Positions 55,535 through 63,626 of a stretch of 64,000 nucleotides of DNA are shown piece after piece; positions within the stretch are counted from its first letter, which is position 1; every line of letters begins with the position of its first letter. The notes below the pieces were generated by a model that worked only from the letters and a program-made list of their open reading frames with translations, did no database searches and had not been told where the DNA came from. The position numbers and the translations under genes were made by a program. The DNA comes from Thalassobius sp965218685 (GTDB lineage: Bacteria > Pseudomonadota > Alphaproteobacteria > Rhodobacterales > Rhodobacteraceae), in contig NZ_OZ244657.1 of the NCBI RefSeq assembly GCF_965218685.1, positions 2,604,001 through 2,668,000 of the forward strand. Reading direction: 5' to 3'.

Positions 55535-55885
55535 ATGTTCGGAATTCCCGGAAAACAAGCGGTCACCATGACCCCCAAAGCGGCGGCCCAGATCGCCAAG
55601 CTGATGGCCAAAGACGGCCACAAGGGCTTGCGTATCGGCGTGAAAAAGGGCGGTTGCGCGGGCATGGAATACACCATGGACTATGTCGATGACGTGGACC
55701 CGAATGACGAGGTCGTCGAACAGGACGGCGCGCGGGTGATGATCGCCCCCATGGCGCAGATGTTCCTGTTCGGTACCGAGATCGACTATGAGGTCTCGTT
55801 GCTGGAATCGGCCTTCAAATTCAACAATCCCAACGTGACCGAGGCTTGCGGCTGCGGGGAATCCATCAAGTTCGAGGGCATGTAA
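55535..55885 (+). CDS. A-type Fe-S carrier (IscA/SufA/ErpA family)
   Basis: A 116-residue protein with the three conserved cysteines: one in KKGGCAGMEYTM and two in the C-terminal ACGCGESIKF. The family carries or delivers Fe-S clusters to apo-proteins. It begins close after sufT and may deliver clusters to the many Fe-S enzymes here (IspG, Edd). Whether it is IscA-, SufA- or ErpA-like cannot be settled by eye. The TfoX-like gene starts directly after its stop. Confidence 0.9.
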   Translation: MFGIPGKQAVTMTPKAAAQIAKLMAKDGHKGLRIGVKKGGCAGMEYTMDYVDDVDPNDEVVEQDGARVMIAPMAQMFLFGTEIDYEVSLLESAFKFNNPNVTEACGCGESIKFEGM

Positions 55886-56263
55886 GTGGCAGTCGAGCAA
55901 GAGTTCCTGACCCACGTGCTGGAACTGTTTGCCGATCTGGGCCCCATTCGCACCGGCCGCATGTTCGGCGGCGCGGGCCTGTTCGTCGAAGAGGACGTAA
56001 TGTTCGCGATGATCTCGTCCTCGGGCACGGTCTATATGAAGGCCGACGCCACGACCCTGCCAGAATTCCAGACTGCGGGCAGCGAGGCTTTCTGGTACAT
56101 GCGCGGCGAAAAGCGCATGGAACTTCAGACATTTATGACACTTCCTGAAAGTGCGCTTGACGACCCCGAAGAGGCAATGCACTGGGCCAATCTGGCGCTG
56201 CCGCCTGCCCGCGCGGCGGCAGAAGAGAAGCGCAAACAAAAGGCACGTAAGAAGAAGTCGTAA
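55886..56263 (+). CDS. TfoX N-terminal-domain protein
   Basis: A 125-residue protein beginning at a GTG (55886) that abuts the stop of the previous gene, so translation is coupled. GPIRTGRMFGGAGLFVEEDVMFAMI is the characteristic TfoX_N block. A basic tail (KRKQKARKKKS) ends it. TfoX of Haemophilus is a competence regulator, but stand-alone N-domain proteins have no proven role. It lacks the C-terminal TfoX domain. Confidence 0.85.
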   Translation: MAVEQEFLTHVLELFADLGPIRTGRMFGGAGLFVEEDVMFAMISSSGTVYMKADATTLPEFQTAGSEAFWYMRGEKRMELQTFMTLPESALDDPEEAMHWANLALPPARAAAEEKRKQKARKKKS

Positions 56264-56357
56264 TCCCGGTGTCGCAATTTCTGCATCAGGCTTGACCTAT
56301 CGCGCCCCATCGCAATATTGCCCCCAATAGATAATGAAAATTGACGGGGTGCTTTGA

Positions 56358-57107
56358 ATGCGACGCAAACTTGCCGCTGGAAACTGGAAGATGAACGGGC
56401 TGACCGCCCAACTGGCCGAATTGAAGGCCATCGCCGACCAGAACAGCGCCCCTTCGGTTGATCTGCTGATCTGCCCCCCTGCAACGCTGGTTGGGGTGTC
56501 GGCGGCAAAGCTGGCTGACCACCCTTTGATGATCGGCGGGCAGGATTGCCATGCGAACACCTCTGGCGCGCATACAGGCGATATCTCGGCCGAAATGCTG
56601 GCCGACGCAGGTGCTGGAGCAGTGATTGTGGGCCATTCCGAACGGCGCGAGGACCACGGCGAAACCGACGCAGATGTCCGCGCCAAATCCGTGGCCGCGA
56701 TGCAGGCCGGGTTGATCTCGGTCACCTGTCTGGGCGAGTCGCTGGCGCAGCGCGAGGCCGGAGACACACTGGCAGTCATCGGTGCACAGCTGGCCGGATC
56801 CCTACCCGATGAGGTGGACGCCGCCAAGCTGGTTATCGCCTATGAACCCATCTGGGCTATCGGCACCGGGCTTGTCCCCACGCTGGAACAGATCGCCGAA
56901 GTGCATGATTTCATCCGCGCCGAGCTGACCACTCGTTATGGTGCTGACACGGCCGAGGGTATTCGCATCCTCTATGGTGGCTCGGTCAAACCCGGCAACG
57001 CGGCCGAGATTTTCGCCGTCACCAACGTAGATGGTGCTTTGGTCGGTGGCGCCAGTTTGAGCGCTGCTGATTTCACGCCGATCATCAAGGCGCTGGAAGC
57101 GGCCTAA
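56358..57107 (+). CDS. tpiA: Triosephosphate isomerase
   Basis: A 249-residue TIM-barrel enzyme that interconverts dihydroxyacetone phosphate and glyceraldehyde 3-phosphate. Active-site residues are K11 (NWKMNG), the His in VIVGHSERRED and the Glu in IAYEPIWAIGTG; the phosphate loop is LYGGSVKPGNA. Length is normal. No strong ribosome site is seen before the ATG. It ends in a strong terminator. Confidence 0.95.
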   Translation: MRRKLAAGNWKMNGLTAQLAELKAIADQNSAPSVDLLICPPATLVGVSAAKLADHPLMIGGQDCHANTSGAHTGDISAEMLADAGAGAVIVGHSERREDHGETDADVRAKSVAAMQAGLISVTCLGESLAQREAGDTLAVIGAQLAGSLPDEVDAAKLVIAYEPIWAIGTGLVPTLEQIAEVHDFIRAELTTRYGADTAEGIRILYGGSVKPGNAAEIFAVTNVDGALVGGASLSAADFTPIIKALEAA

Positions 57108-57128
57108 GCTCGCCCATCCCAGAATGCA

Positions 57129-57156
57129 AAAACGGCGCCCCAAGAGGCGCCGTTTT
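57129..57156. terminator. Bidirectional terminator between tpiA and dctM
   Basis: An 11-pair stem AAAACGGCGCC / GGCGCCGTTTT with a six-base loop separates the convergent units. The stem itself supplies T-runs on both strands. Confidence 0.85.
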
Positions 57157-57174
57157 CAGTTTCGCGAGTGGATA

Positions 57175-58551
57175 TTACTTGGTGATGATTTCCGGCCCCA
57201 TGAAGGTTGTCGGCAGATAGGTCGACAGCCATGGGATATAGGTCACCATGATCAGGAAGACGAAGAGCACAGCCAGGAACGGCAGCGCCGCGCGGACAAC
57301 CCGCATCATCGGCATCCCGGCCACGCCCGAGGTCACGAACAGGTTCAGACCCACGGGCGGGGTGATCATGCCGATCTCCATGTTGACCACCATGATGATA
57401 CCCAGATGGATCGGGTCGATGCCCAGCTCGATCGCGATGGGGAACACCAGCGGCGCAACGATCACGATAAGGCCCGAGGGCTCCATGAACTGACCGCCGA
57501 TCAGCAGGATGATGTTCACGATGATCAGGAACATCACCGCACCGAACCCTGCGGACAGCATCGCCTCGGCGATCTGCTGCGGGATCTGCTCGTCGGTCAG
57601 CACGTGCTTCAGGATCAGCGCGTTGGCGATGATGAACATCAGCGTAACGGTCAGCTTGCCGGCCTCGAACAGGGTATCGCGGGTATCTCGGTGGAAGAAC
57701 GCGGTAACGATCGCCACTGGTTTTTGCAGCAACGAGATATTGCGCTCGCCCTCGGGACGGGCCAGTGGCCCCATGTCGCGATAGATGAAGTTCGCGATGA
57801 AGAAGGCATAGATCGCGGCCACGGCTGCGGCCTCGGTCGGGGTGAAAATACCGCCGTAGATACCGCCCAGGATGATTACGATCAGGAACAGGCCCCAACC
57901 GGCCTCACGCCCAGCGACAAACGCCTCGCCCCAGCCGTTCCACTCGCCTTTGGGCAGATTTTTCACCTTGGCGATCAGATAGATGGTCAGCATCAGCATG
58001 GTGCCCGCCATAAGGCCCGGGATCACACCCGCCAGGAACATCCGGCCCACGGACACGTCAGTCGCCGAAGCATAAACCACCATCACGATCGACGGCGGGA
58101 TCAGGATGCCCAGGGTACCCGCATTTGCGATAACGCCGGCGGCGAAGTCCTTGGAATACCCAACCTGACGCATCCCGGCGATCACGATCGAGCCGATGGC
58201 CACCACGGTCGCAGGCGAAGACCCGGACAGGGCCGCGAACAGCATACAGGCGAACACACCCGCAATTGCCAGACCGCCCGGGAAATGCCCCACGATGGCG
58301 ATCGAGAAACGGATGATCCGTTTCGCCACACCCCCGGTCGACATGAAGGACGACGCCAGGATGAAGAACGGAATGGCCAGCAGGGTATAGTGGCCTGCCA
58401 TGGCCTGGAACAGGGTCTGCGCGATGGATGCCAGCGAGGTATCGCTAAGCACCAGCAGGAACACGATGGACGAAAAGCCAAGCGACACCGCGATCGGCAC
58501 ACCGATCAGCATCAGGCCAACGACCATGGCAAAGAGAATTGCGACTTCCAT
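57175..58551 (-). CDS. dctM: TRAP transporter large permease DctM
   Basis: A 458-residue membrane protein with about 12 hydrophobic segments. Signature blocks: ANAGTLGILIPPSIVMVVYA at about 142-161, GIYGGIFTPTEAAAVAAIYAFFIA and NMEIGMITPPVGLNLFV. Standard length for DctM, unlike the 784-residue protein of the first TRAP system. It catalyses Na+-driven uptake together with DctQ. Last gene of the operon, four bases after dctQ. Confidence 0.92.
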   Translation of the reverse strand: MEVAILFAMVVGLMLIGVPIAVSLGFSSIVFLLVLSDTSLASIAQTLFQAMAGHYTLLAIPFFILASSFMSTGGVAKRIIRFSIAIVGHFPGGLAIAGVFACMLFAALSGSSPATVVAIGSIVIAGMRQVGYSKDFAAGVIANAGTLGILIPPSIVMVVYASATDVSVGRMFLAGVIPGLMAGTMLMLTIYLIAKVKNLPKGEWNGWGEAFVAGREAGWGLFLIVIILGGIYGGIFTPTEAAAVAAIYAFFIANFIYRDMGPLARPEGERNISLLQKPVAIVTAFFHRDTRDTLFEAGKLTVTLMFIIANALILKHVLTDEQIPQQIAEAMLSAGFGAVMFLIIVNIILLIGGQFMEPSGLIVIVAPLVFPIAIELGIDPIHLGIIMVVNMEIGMITPPVGLNLFVTSGVAGMPMMRVVRAALPFLAVLFVFLIMVTYIPWLSTYLPTTFMGPEIITK

Positions 58552-58555
58552 GATC

Positions 58556-59245
58556 TTAGTCTCCGGCGTTCATATGTTTGACATCTTCGACGGCGTCTTC
58601 AGCTTCGTGGCTGACGATCAGGCTGTCGGTTTCCCCCTTAAACAGGCGCCAGGTGGCCTGGACGAAGCGGAAAAACAGCAGGGCCATGCCGAAGGGAAGG
58701 ATGAAGTAGGGAATGAACCGGGGCAGCTTTTCATAGCTTTCTCCGTCATTCATGATCGGCTGAATCCAGCGCAGCCATTCGGGGAACGGGATGTCCACGA
58801 CCTCGTACCAACCGCGATATGAGGTGCGCTTCATCTCTTCCAGACCGGTGGGGAACCAACGGCCCGTGGTCTGCGGCAGGTTGGCGAAGTTGGCCCAGTA
58901 GTCCCAGGCGCCCTTCAGCAGCAGGCCCGCATAGATGATGCACACAGCCCCCGCAGCCAGCCCAACGGCACGGCGCAGCGATGGATTGAAAAAGGCGATC
59001 AGCGCGTCCACGCCCAGATGCGCGGTAACTTTGACCGCATAGCTTAGGCCAAACAGCACCAGCCAGGCGAACAGGAAGGTCACGGCCTCCAGCCCCCAGA
59101 TCAGCCCGGTGTTGAAGCCATAGCGCAGGACGACGTTGATGAAAGTGATCAGGGTCATCAGTCCCAGAAGCACCGCGATGGCGGTCTCTTCGAACTCGTT
59201 GACCCACCGGCCCAGGGCCGATTTTGCATGATAGTGGGTGGACAT
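58556..59245 (-). CDS. dctQ: TRAP transporter small permease DctQ
   Basis: A 229-residue protein with four main hydrophobic segments (about 18-38, 52-75, 92-112 and 185-205) and the family motif WGLEAVTFLFAWLVLFGLSYAV. The loop between helices three and four is longer than in minimal DctQ proteins. It forms the membrane unit with DctM. The hairpin at 59274-59302 lies between it and dctP, so its level is probably below that of the binding protein. Confidence 0.88.
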   Translation of the reverse strand: MSTHYHAKSALGRWVNEFEETAIAVLLGLMTLITFINVVLRYGFNTGLIWGLEAVTFLFAWLVLFGLSYAVKVTAHLGVDALIAFFNPSLRRAVGLAAGAVCIIYAGLLLKGAWDYWANFANLPQTTGRWFPTGLEEMKRTSYRGWYEVVDIPFPEWLRWIQPIMNDGESYEKLPRFIPYFILPFGMALLFFRFVQATWRLFKGETDSLIVSHEAEDAVEDVKHMNAGD

Positions 59246-59273
59246 GGCGTATCCCCTTTCCCCCGAGGATATG

Positions 59274-59302
59274 AAAAACCCGGCCCCGAGAGTGGGGCCG
59301 GG
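59274..59302 (-). terminator. Intercistronic hairpin/terminator after dctP
   Basis: On the minus strand a perfect nine-pair stem CCCGGCCCC / GGGGCCGGG with a six-base loop (59279-59302) is followed by TTTTTC. It has the form of an intrinsic terminator, yet dctQ and dctM follow, so partial read-through is expected. Confidence 0.78.
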
Positions 59303-59326
59303 AAAGTTCGGCCTGTTGATCAGGCT

Positions 59327-60334
59327 TTAGTGTTTGGCGTTAATCGCCTGTGCAGCGTCGATATTCTCTTGACCGACGTCATCGCGGAACTGCTCCCACA
59401 CGGGTTTCATGGTTTCGACCCATCCGGCGCGTTGCTCCGCGTTCAGCGTGCGTACGACCCCGCCCGCTTCGATTACTGCGTTCTTGGCCGCTTCGTTGAC
59501 GGCAGTGGATTCGGCGTTACGCGTGGCCGAAACCTCGGCGATAATGGTGCTCAGCTGTTCCTGAACGTCCGCCGGCAGGCTGTCCCACCAATCGGTGCCG
59601 GTCACCAGCAGATAGTCGATGATGCCGTGGTTGGTTTCGGTGACGCCGTCCTGAACCTCAAAGAACTTCTGGCCATAGATGTTGGACCAGGTGTTTTCCT
59701 GCCCGTCCACAACGCCGGTTTGCAGCGCGCCATACACTTCTTTGAAGGCCATCGGCTGCGGGCTGCCACCCAAAGCGGCCATCTGCGCCTTCAGAACGTC
59801 CGAGTTCTGCACGCGGAATTTCAGGCCTTCAGCATCCGAGGGGTCAACCAGCGGTTTGTTGGCCGACATTTGCTTCATGCCGTTATGCCAGAAGGCCAGG
59901 CCCAGCAGACCGCGGCGCGACATGGACTCTTTCATCGCCTGACCGGTATCCGAGTTCTGGAACTCGTCAACGGCGTCGATGTTCTTGAACATGAAGGGCA
60001 GATCGAAAATGCGGAACTTCTTGGTGAATTGCTCGAATTTCGACAGCGAGGGAGCAGCCATCTGGACGTCGCCTTGCAGCATCGCTTCCAGAACCTGGTC
60101 ATCGTTGTACAGGGTCGAGTTCGGGAAAACCTCCATGCAGGCTTTGCCGTTCATTTCGTCGTTCACGCGCTGTTGCAGCAGCGATGCGGCAATGCCCTTG
60201 GGGTGCTTGTCGGTGTTGGTGACGTGGCTGAACTTGATAACGATCTCGCCGTCATCACACGCGTCCGAAGCGAACGCCGCTTGCGAGGTCACACTCAGAG
60301 CCAAGGCCATTGCGGCAGTGGTCAGGAATTTCAT
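59327..60334 (-). CDS. dctP: TRAP dicarboxylate-type solute-binding protein DctP
   Basis: A 335-residue periplasmic protein. The start at 60334 has a strong GGGAGGAGACAG site and gives a signal peptide (MKFLTTAAMALALSVTSQAAFA). The ligand-binding Arg lies in GLKFRVQNSDVLKAQM, followed by PMAFKEVYGALQTGVVDGQENTWSNIY, the DctP pattern. C4-dicarboxylates (malate, succinate, fumarate) are the usual ligands and the neighbouring DctB/DctD pair supports this, but sequence alone cannot fix the ligand. First gene of the operon. Confidence 0.92.
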   Translation of the reverse strand: MKFLTTAAMALALSVTSQAAFASDACDDGEIVIKFSHVTNTDKHPKGIAASLLQQRVNDEMNGKACMEVFPNSTLYNDDQVLEAMLQGDVQMAAPSLSKFEQFTKKFRIFDLPFMFKNIDAVDEFQNSDTGQAMKESMSRRGLLGLAFWHNGMKQMSANKPLVDPSDAEGLKFRVQNSDVLKAQMAALGGSPQPMAFKEVYGALQTGVVDGQENTWSNIYGQKFFEVQDGVTETNHGIIDYLLVTGTDWWDSLPADVQEQLSTIIAEVSATRNAESTAVNEAAKNAVIEAGGVVRTLNAEQRAGWVETMKPVWEQFRDDVGQENIDAAQAINAKH

Positions 60335-60447
60335 GTCTGTCTCCTCCCAGAGATCTTGAGACGTGGAAATCAGCGCCTTTTGACGCGATAGGCCAAGATT
60401 TCCCGCAGCCGGGCAAGCAGACAAGACAAAGTGATAAAAATGTGAAA

Positions 60448-60465
60448 GTTGGACAATATGCCAAC
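60448..60465. promoter_or_regulatory. Minor inverted repeat upstream of dctP
   Basis: GTTGG-N8-CCAAC lies between the two long dyads and the dctP start, in the region where a promoter is expected. It may be a second regulator site; the evidence is only symmetry. Confidence 0.3.
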
Positions 60466-60522
60466 AATTTCAGCACCATACGAACGCCGATTTTGCATAC
60501 CTGCCATGCTGCAGCGCGATAT

Positions 60523-60573
60523 TGTGCGAAATTCCGCACAGGGGTTTCGCAAGCTTGTGCGGAAATTCGCACA
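60523..60573. promoter_or_regulatory. Tandem operator pair upstream of dctP
   Basis: Two dyads, TGTGCG-AAATTC-CGCACA (60523-60540) and TGTGCG-GAAATT-CGCACA (60556-60573), have identical arms and centres 33 bp apart, about three helical turns. They lie between the regulator stop (60601) and dctP (60334). Tandem regulator sites are characteristic of DctD targets in rhizobia. The protein bound here is inferred to be the adjacent DctD-like regulator. Confidence 0.7.
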
Positions 60574-60600
60574 GCCTTCTGCAGGGCAGCACAAGGCGAC

Positions 60601-61836
60601 TCAGCGGTAGCTCTCGGGCCTCAACCCATAGCGCGCCAGCTTGTCATAGAAGGTCTTGCGCGGCAGTTTCAGCGCCTTCGCGGCCTCGCTGGCCCGCCCC
60701 TGCGCACGGCGCAATGCAGCGATCAGCAGGGATTGTTCGACCCGCGCCATCTGCTCGGCCAGGCCCAGCTCTTCGCTGGCATCCTCGGTCTCGGGCCCGC
60801 CCAGACCCAGGGCAAACCGCATCGCAGCGCTCATCAATGCCCGCGCATTTCCCGGCCAGTCCTGCGCCATCAGCCCGGCCAGTACGTCGGGCGTGATCTC
60901 GGGTGGTGTCAGCCCGGCCTGTTCGCTGGCCTGGGCGACATAGTGCCGGAACAGCACGGGAATATCATCGGGCCGTTCGGCCAGCGACGGGATGCGCACC
61001 GGCATCACCTGCAACCGATAAAAGAGATCCGAATTCATGCCCTTCTCGGCCACCGCTTGCTGCAGATCAGCCGTCGAGCCCGCGATCAAGCGAACACTGT
61101 CATCCTCTTTTTCCAGACGTTCCAGCAAGGAAAACTGTGTCTCGGCGGGCAGCGTTCCGATGTCATCCAGAAACAGGCTTCCGCCCTGCGCCGCTTCAAA
61201 GGCCTGCCCTAGCGCGGTGCCATCCATGCCTGTCGCGGTGCGTTTCACAAAGGGCATTTTCGCGCGCCGGGACATCAGATGCACCACCTCTGCCACCTTG
61301 CTGACCCCCGAACCCGGAGGGCCACTGACCAGCACCTCGGTCCGGGCTTGTGCGGCCAGACGAACTCGGGCGCGCAAGGCCTCGGCCTGCGCGGACGAGC
61401 CGAACAGCAGCCGTGCCGCCGGATCGCCCGTTTCCAGCTGCGCCTTCAGACGGCGATTTTCCAACACCAGCGCACGCGTTTTCAGCGCCCGATCGATCAC
61501 CGCCAGTAAATCCGTCGGCGCGCAGGGTTTTTCCAGAAACCCAAACGCTCCCTGTCCCATGGCGCGTACGGCCATCGGTATATCCCCCTCGCCGGTCAGC
61601 AATATCACGGGCAATTCGGCGTCCAGCCCCTGCACGTATTCCAGCAGATGAAACCCATCGCGGCCGGGCATACGGATGTCTGACAGGATGATCCCGGCAA
61701 AATCATCCGAGATATGATCCTTTGCCTCGATGAACGAGCCGACGGCCGTGGGCGACAGCTCGCCCAGTTCCAGCGTCTGCGCCAAGGCTTCGCGGACGGC
61801 GATGTCATCATCGACGACCAGAACCTTACTGATCAT
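60601..61836 (-). CDS. DctD-like response regulator with degenerate AAA+ domain
   Basis: A 411-residue NtrC-family protein. The receiver (about 4-115) has VVDDD and the phospho-acceptor D53 in ILSDIRMPG. The central domain retains QAFEAAQGGSLFLDDIG and DLFYRLQVMPVRIPSLAERPDDIP, but Walker A is GPPGSGVSK (172-180), with Val where the nucleotide lysine belongs. The stretch that normally holds GAFTGA is shortened to TGMDGTALGQAFEAA, with no GAFTGA. The C-terminal Fis-type HTH (ASEAAKALKLPRKTFYDKLARYGL) is intact. It should therefore bind DNA but probably not remodel sigma54 holoenzyme. Its start overlaps the kinase stop by four bases. Confidence 0.85.
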   Translation of the reverse strand: MISKVLVVDDDIAVREALAQTLELGELSPTAVGSFIEAKDHISDDFAGIILSDIRMPGRDGFHLLEYVQGLDAELPVILLTGEGDIPMAVRAMGQGAFGFLEKPCAPTDLLAVIDRALKTRALVLENRRLKAQLETGDPAARLLFGSSAQAEALRARVRLAAQARTEVLVSGPPGSGVSKVAEVVHLMSRRAKMPFVKRTATGMDGTALGQAFEAAQGGSLFLDDIGTLPAETQFSLLERLEKEDDSVRLIAGSTADLQQAVAEKGMNSDLFYRLQVMPVRIPSLAERPDDIPVLFRHYVAQASEQAGLTPPEITPDVLAGLMAQDWPGNARALMSAAMRFALGLGGPETEDASEELGLAEQMARVEQSLLIAALRRAQGRASEAAKALKLPRKTFYDKLARYGLRPESYR

Positions 61837-63584
61837 GCTGCCTGTGCCCCCTGTGCTGCGGTCAGTTCCACGGTGAAAATCGCGCCGCCCTCGGGTCGGT
61901 TGCGACCGCGGATCGCGCCGCCAAAGCTTTGAACCAAACCGTAGGAAATGGAAAGCCCAAGGCCCATTCCGTCCTCGGCGCCGACTTCCTTGGTGGAATA
62001 GAACGGGTCAAAAATCTTTTCGGGCTCGCGGATACCGGGGCCGGTGTCGGCCACATCAAGGCAGATTTTGTCGCCCTCGGGCCGCAACCTGATTTGGATA
62101 TGCTTGTCTGCCCGCCCGGCCATCGCATCCACCGCGTTCGAGATCAGGTTCACCAGCACCTGCCCCAGCCGTACATCGCCCCCCATCACATGTACCGGCA
62201 CGCCGGGGGGGGTATAATCCAGCGTCACGCCCTCTTGCCGCAACCGAGCTTCACTCAGCTCCAGCGCCTGATCGATGACCAAGGTCAGATCAACACGGGT
62301 CACCGGCTCGGATTCCTGTCGCGCAAACGCCCGTAAGTTCTTGATGATGCGGGCCATTCTGGCTGCCATGGCGCTGATCCGTGTCAGGTTCTGCGCGGCC
62401 ACATCGGTGCGCTGCTTGGCCAGAAAGGCCGCGCCATTGTCGGCAAATTGCTGGATCGCCATCAGGGGCTGGTTCAACTCGTGACTGATCCCGGCGGACA
62501 TCTGCCCCAGCGCCGACAGCTTGCCGGCCTGCACCAGATCGTCCTGTGCTTTCTTCAGCGCGGCCTCGGCGGCCGAGCGTTCTGCAACCTCGTGGCGCAG
62601 CGCAAGGTTGGCCTGAGACAGCTCAGCCGTGCGTTCGGCCACGCGGCTTTCCAGGCGCAGGTTGGCGATGCTCAGCGTGCGGCGTCGCTCGGTCGCCAGG
62701 AACAGGAACGCGCCAAAGGCCAGGCACACCGCAGCCACCACCGTGGCCTGCAACCATGCCAGCCCGCGCGCAGGGTCGACGTCCAGCATGGTTTCCACCG
62801 TCAGCCCGATGACCGGCAAGTGCCGCGACAGATGCATCGCGCGCTCGGGAACGTAGGGAGACCAGCTTTGCTGCCATATCTCGTGCCCCGAGGTCTGGCG
62901 GGCGGTGAAATCAGGCTCGGGTCCCTCTGAAGGCATCAACCCTCCAGCCGGGGTGCGTTGCCAGAACAGAAGTTCCGAGCGGTTGGTGATGAACACCTCG
63001 CCATTCCCATCGGTGAAGAAGACCGCCGGACGCGCGCCGCGCCATTCGGCCTCGACGCGGCTCACATTGGCGACAACAACCAGCGCACCACGCACGTGAC
63101 CCGCAGGCGCAAAGACGGGCGCCGCGAAATAATAGGCCCTCTGGCCGGTTTTCAGATTGATGCCATGCGCCTCGCCCAAGGCGCCCTGCTTGGCGCGCTT
63201 CACGAAATAGGTGTGCGATAAATCCACGGGCTCGGTCTGGTTGGCCGAGGCCAGCACCTGCCCCGCATGGTTCACAAGCAGCACGTCCAGCGCGGCGGTC
63301 TTGTCAGCCTGACGCAGCAAAAGCGGTTGCAAGATCCCGGGTTCGGCCCCGGCCAGAACGGCCTGCACCAACGGATGTTCGGCCGTAAGCACCGAAAGCT
63401 GCTGATACAGTTGTAACTGCCCCATCAGCCGGTCCGCAGCCAAAGTCATGTCGGATTCGCCGCGTTTGGACAGTTGATCCAGCGCCTGCACATAACCATA
63501 GCGCCACACGCCGCCGGCAAACATGCCCACGGCCGCAAGGAACACCAGCAAAACCAGCGCACGTCTGTGCAAATCTTGTCGCAT
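61833..63584 (-). CDS. DctB-like sensor histidine kinase
   Basis: A 583-residue membrane kinase. It has an N-terminal helix (about 10-30), a periplasmic double-Cache/PDC sensor (about 35-280), a second helix (about 282-305), a coiled segment (LESRVAERTAELSQANLALRHEVAERSAAEAALKKA), a HisKA domain with the phospho-His in SAGISHELNQPLMAIQQF and an HATPase domain (NLISNAVDAM, DTGPGI, GMGLGLSIS). This is the DctB layout, in which the PDC domain binds C4-dicarboxylates. First gene of the kinase-regulator pair. Confidence 0.9.
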   Translation of the reverse strand: MRQDLHRRALVLLVFLAAVGMFAGGVWRYGYVQALDQLSKRGESDMTLAADRLMGQLQLYQQLSVLTAEHPLVQAVLAGAEPGILQPLLLRQADKTAALDVLLVNHAGQVLASANQTEPVDLSHTYFVKRAKQGALGEAHGINLKTGQRAYYFAAPVFAPAGHVRGALVVVANVSRVEAEWRGARPAVFFTDGNGEVFITNRSELLFWQRTPAGGLMPSEGPEPDFTARQTSGHEIWQQSWSPYVPERAMHLSRHLPVIGLTVETMLDVDPARGLAWLQATVVAAVCLAFGAFLFLATERRRTLSIANLRLESRVAERTAELSQANLALRHEVAERSAAEAALKKAQDDLVQAGKLSALGQMSAGISHELNQPLMAIQQFADNGAAFLAKQRTDVAAQNLTRISAMAARMARIIKNLRAFARQESEPVTRVDLTLVIDQALELSEARLRQEGVTLDYTPPGVPVHVMGGDVRLGQVLVNLISNAVDAMAGRADKHIQIRLRPEGDKICLDVADTGPGIREPEKIFDPFYSTKEVGAEDGMGLGLSISYGLVQSFGGAIRGRNRPEGGAIFTVELTAAQGAQAA

Positions 63585-63626
63585 GGGGCCAATCTATCGC
63601 GTGCTTTGCCGCAAAGACCAGAGAGT

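Noticed and set aside
60494..60506. Possible sigma54 promoter (TGGCA...TGC on the minus strand) upstream of dctP
   Set aside because: The GG and GC elements are three bases too close for a -24/-12 promoter.
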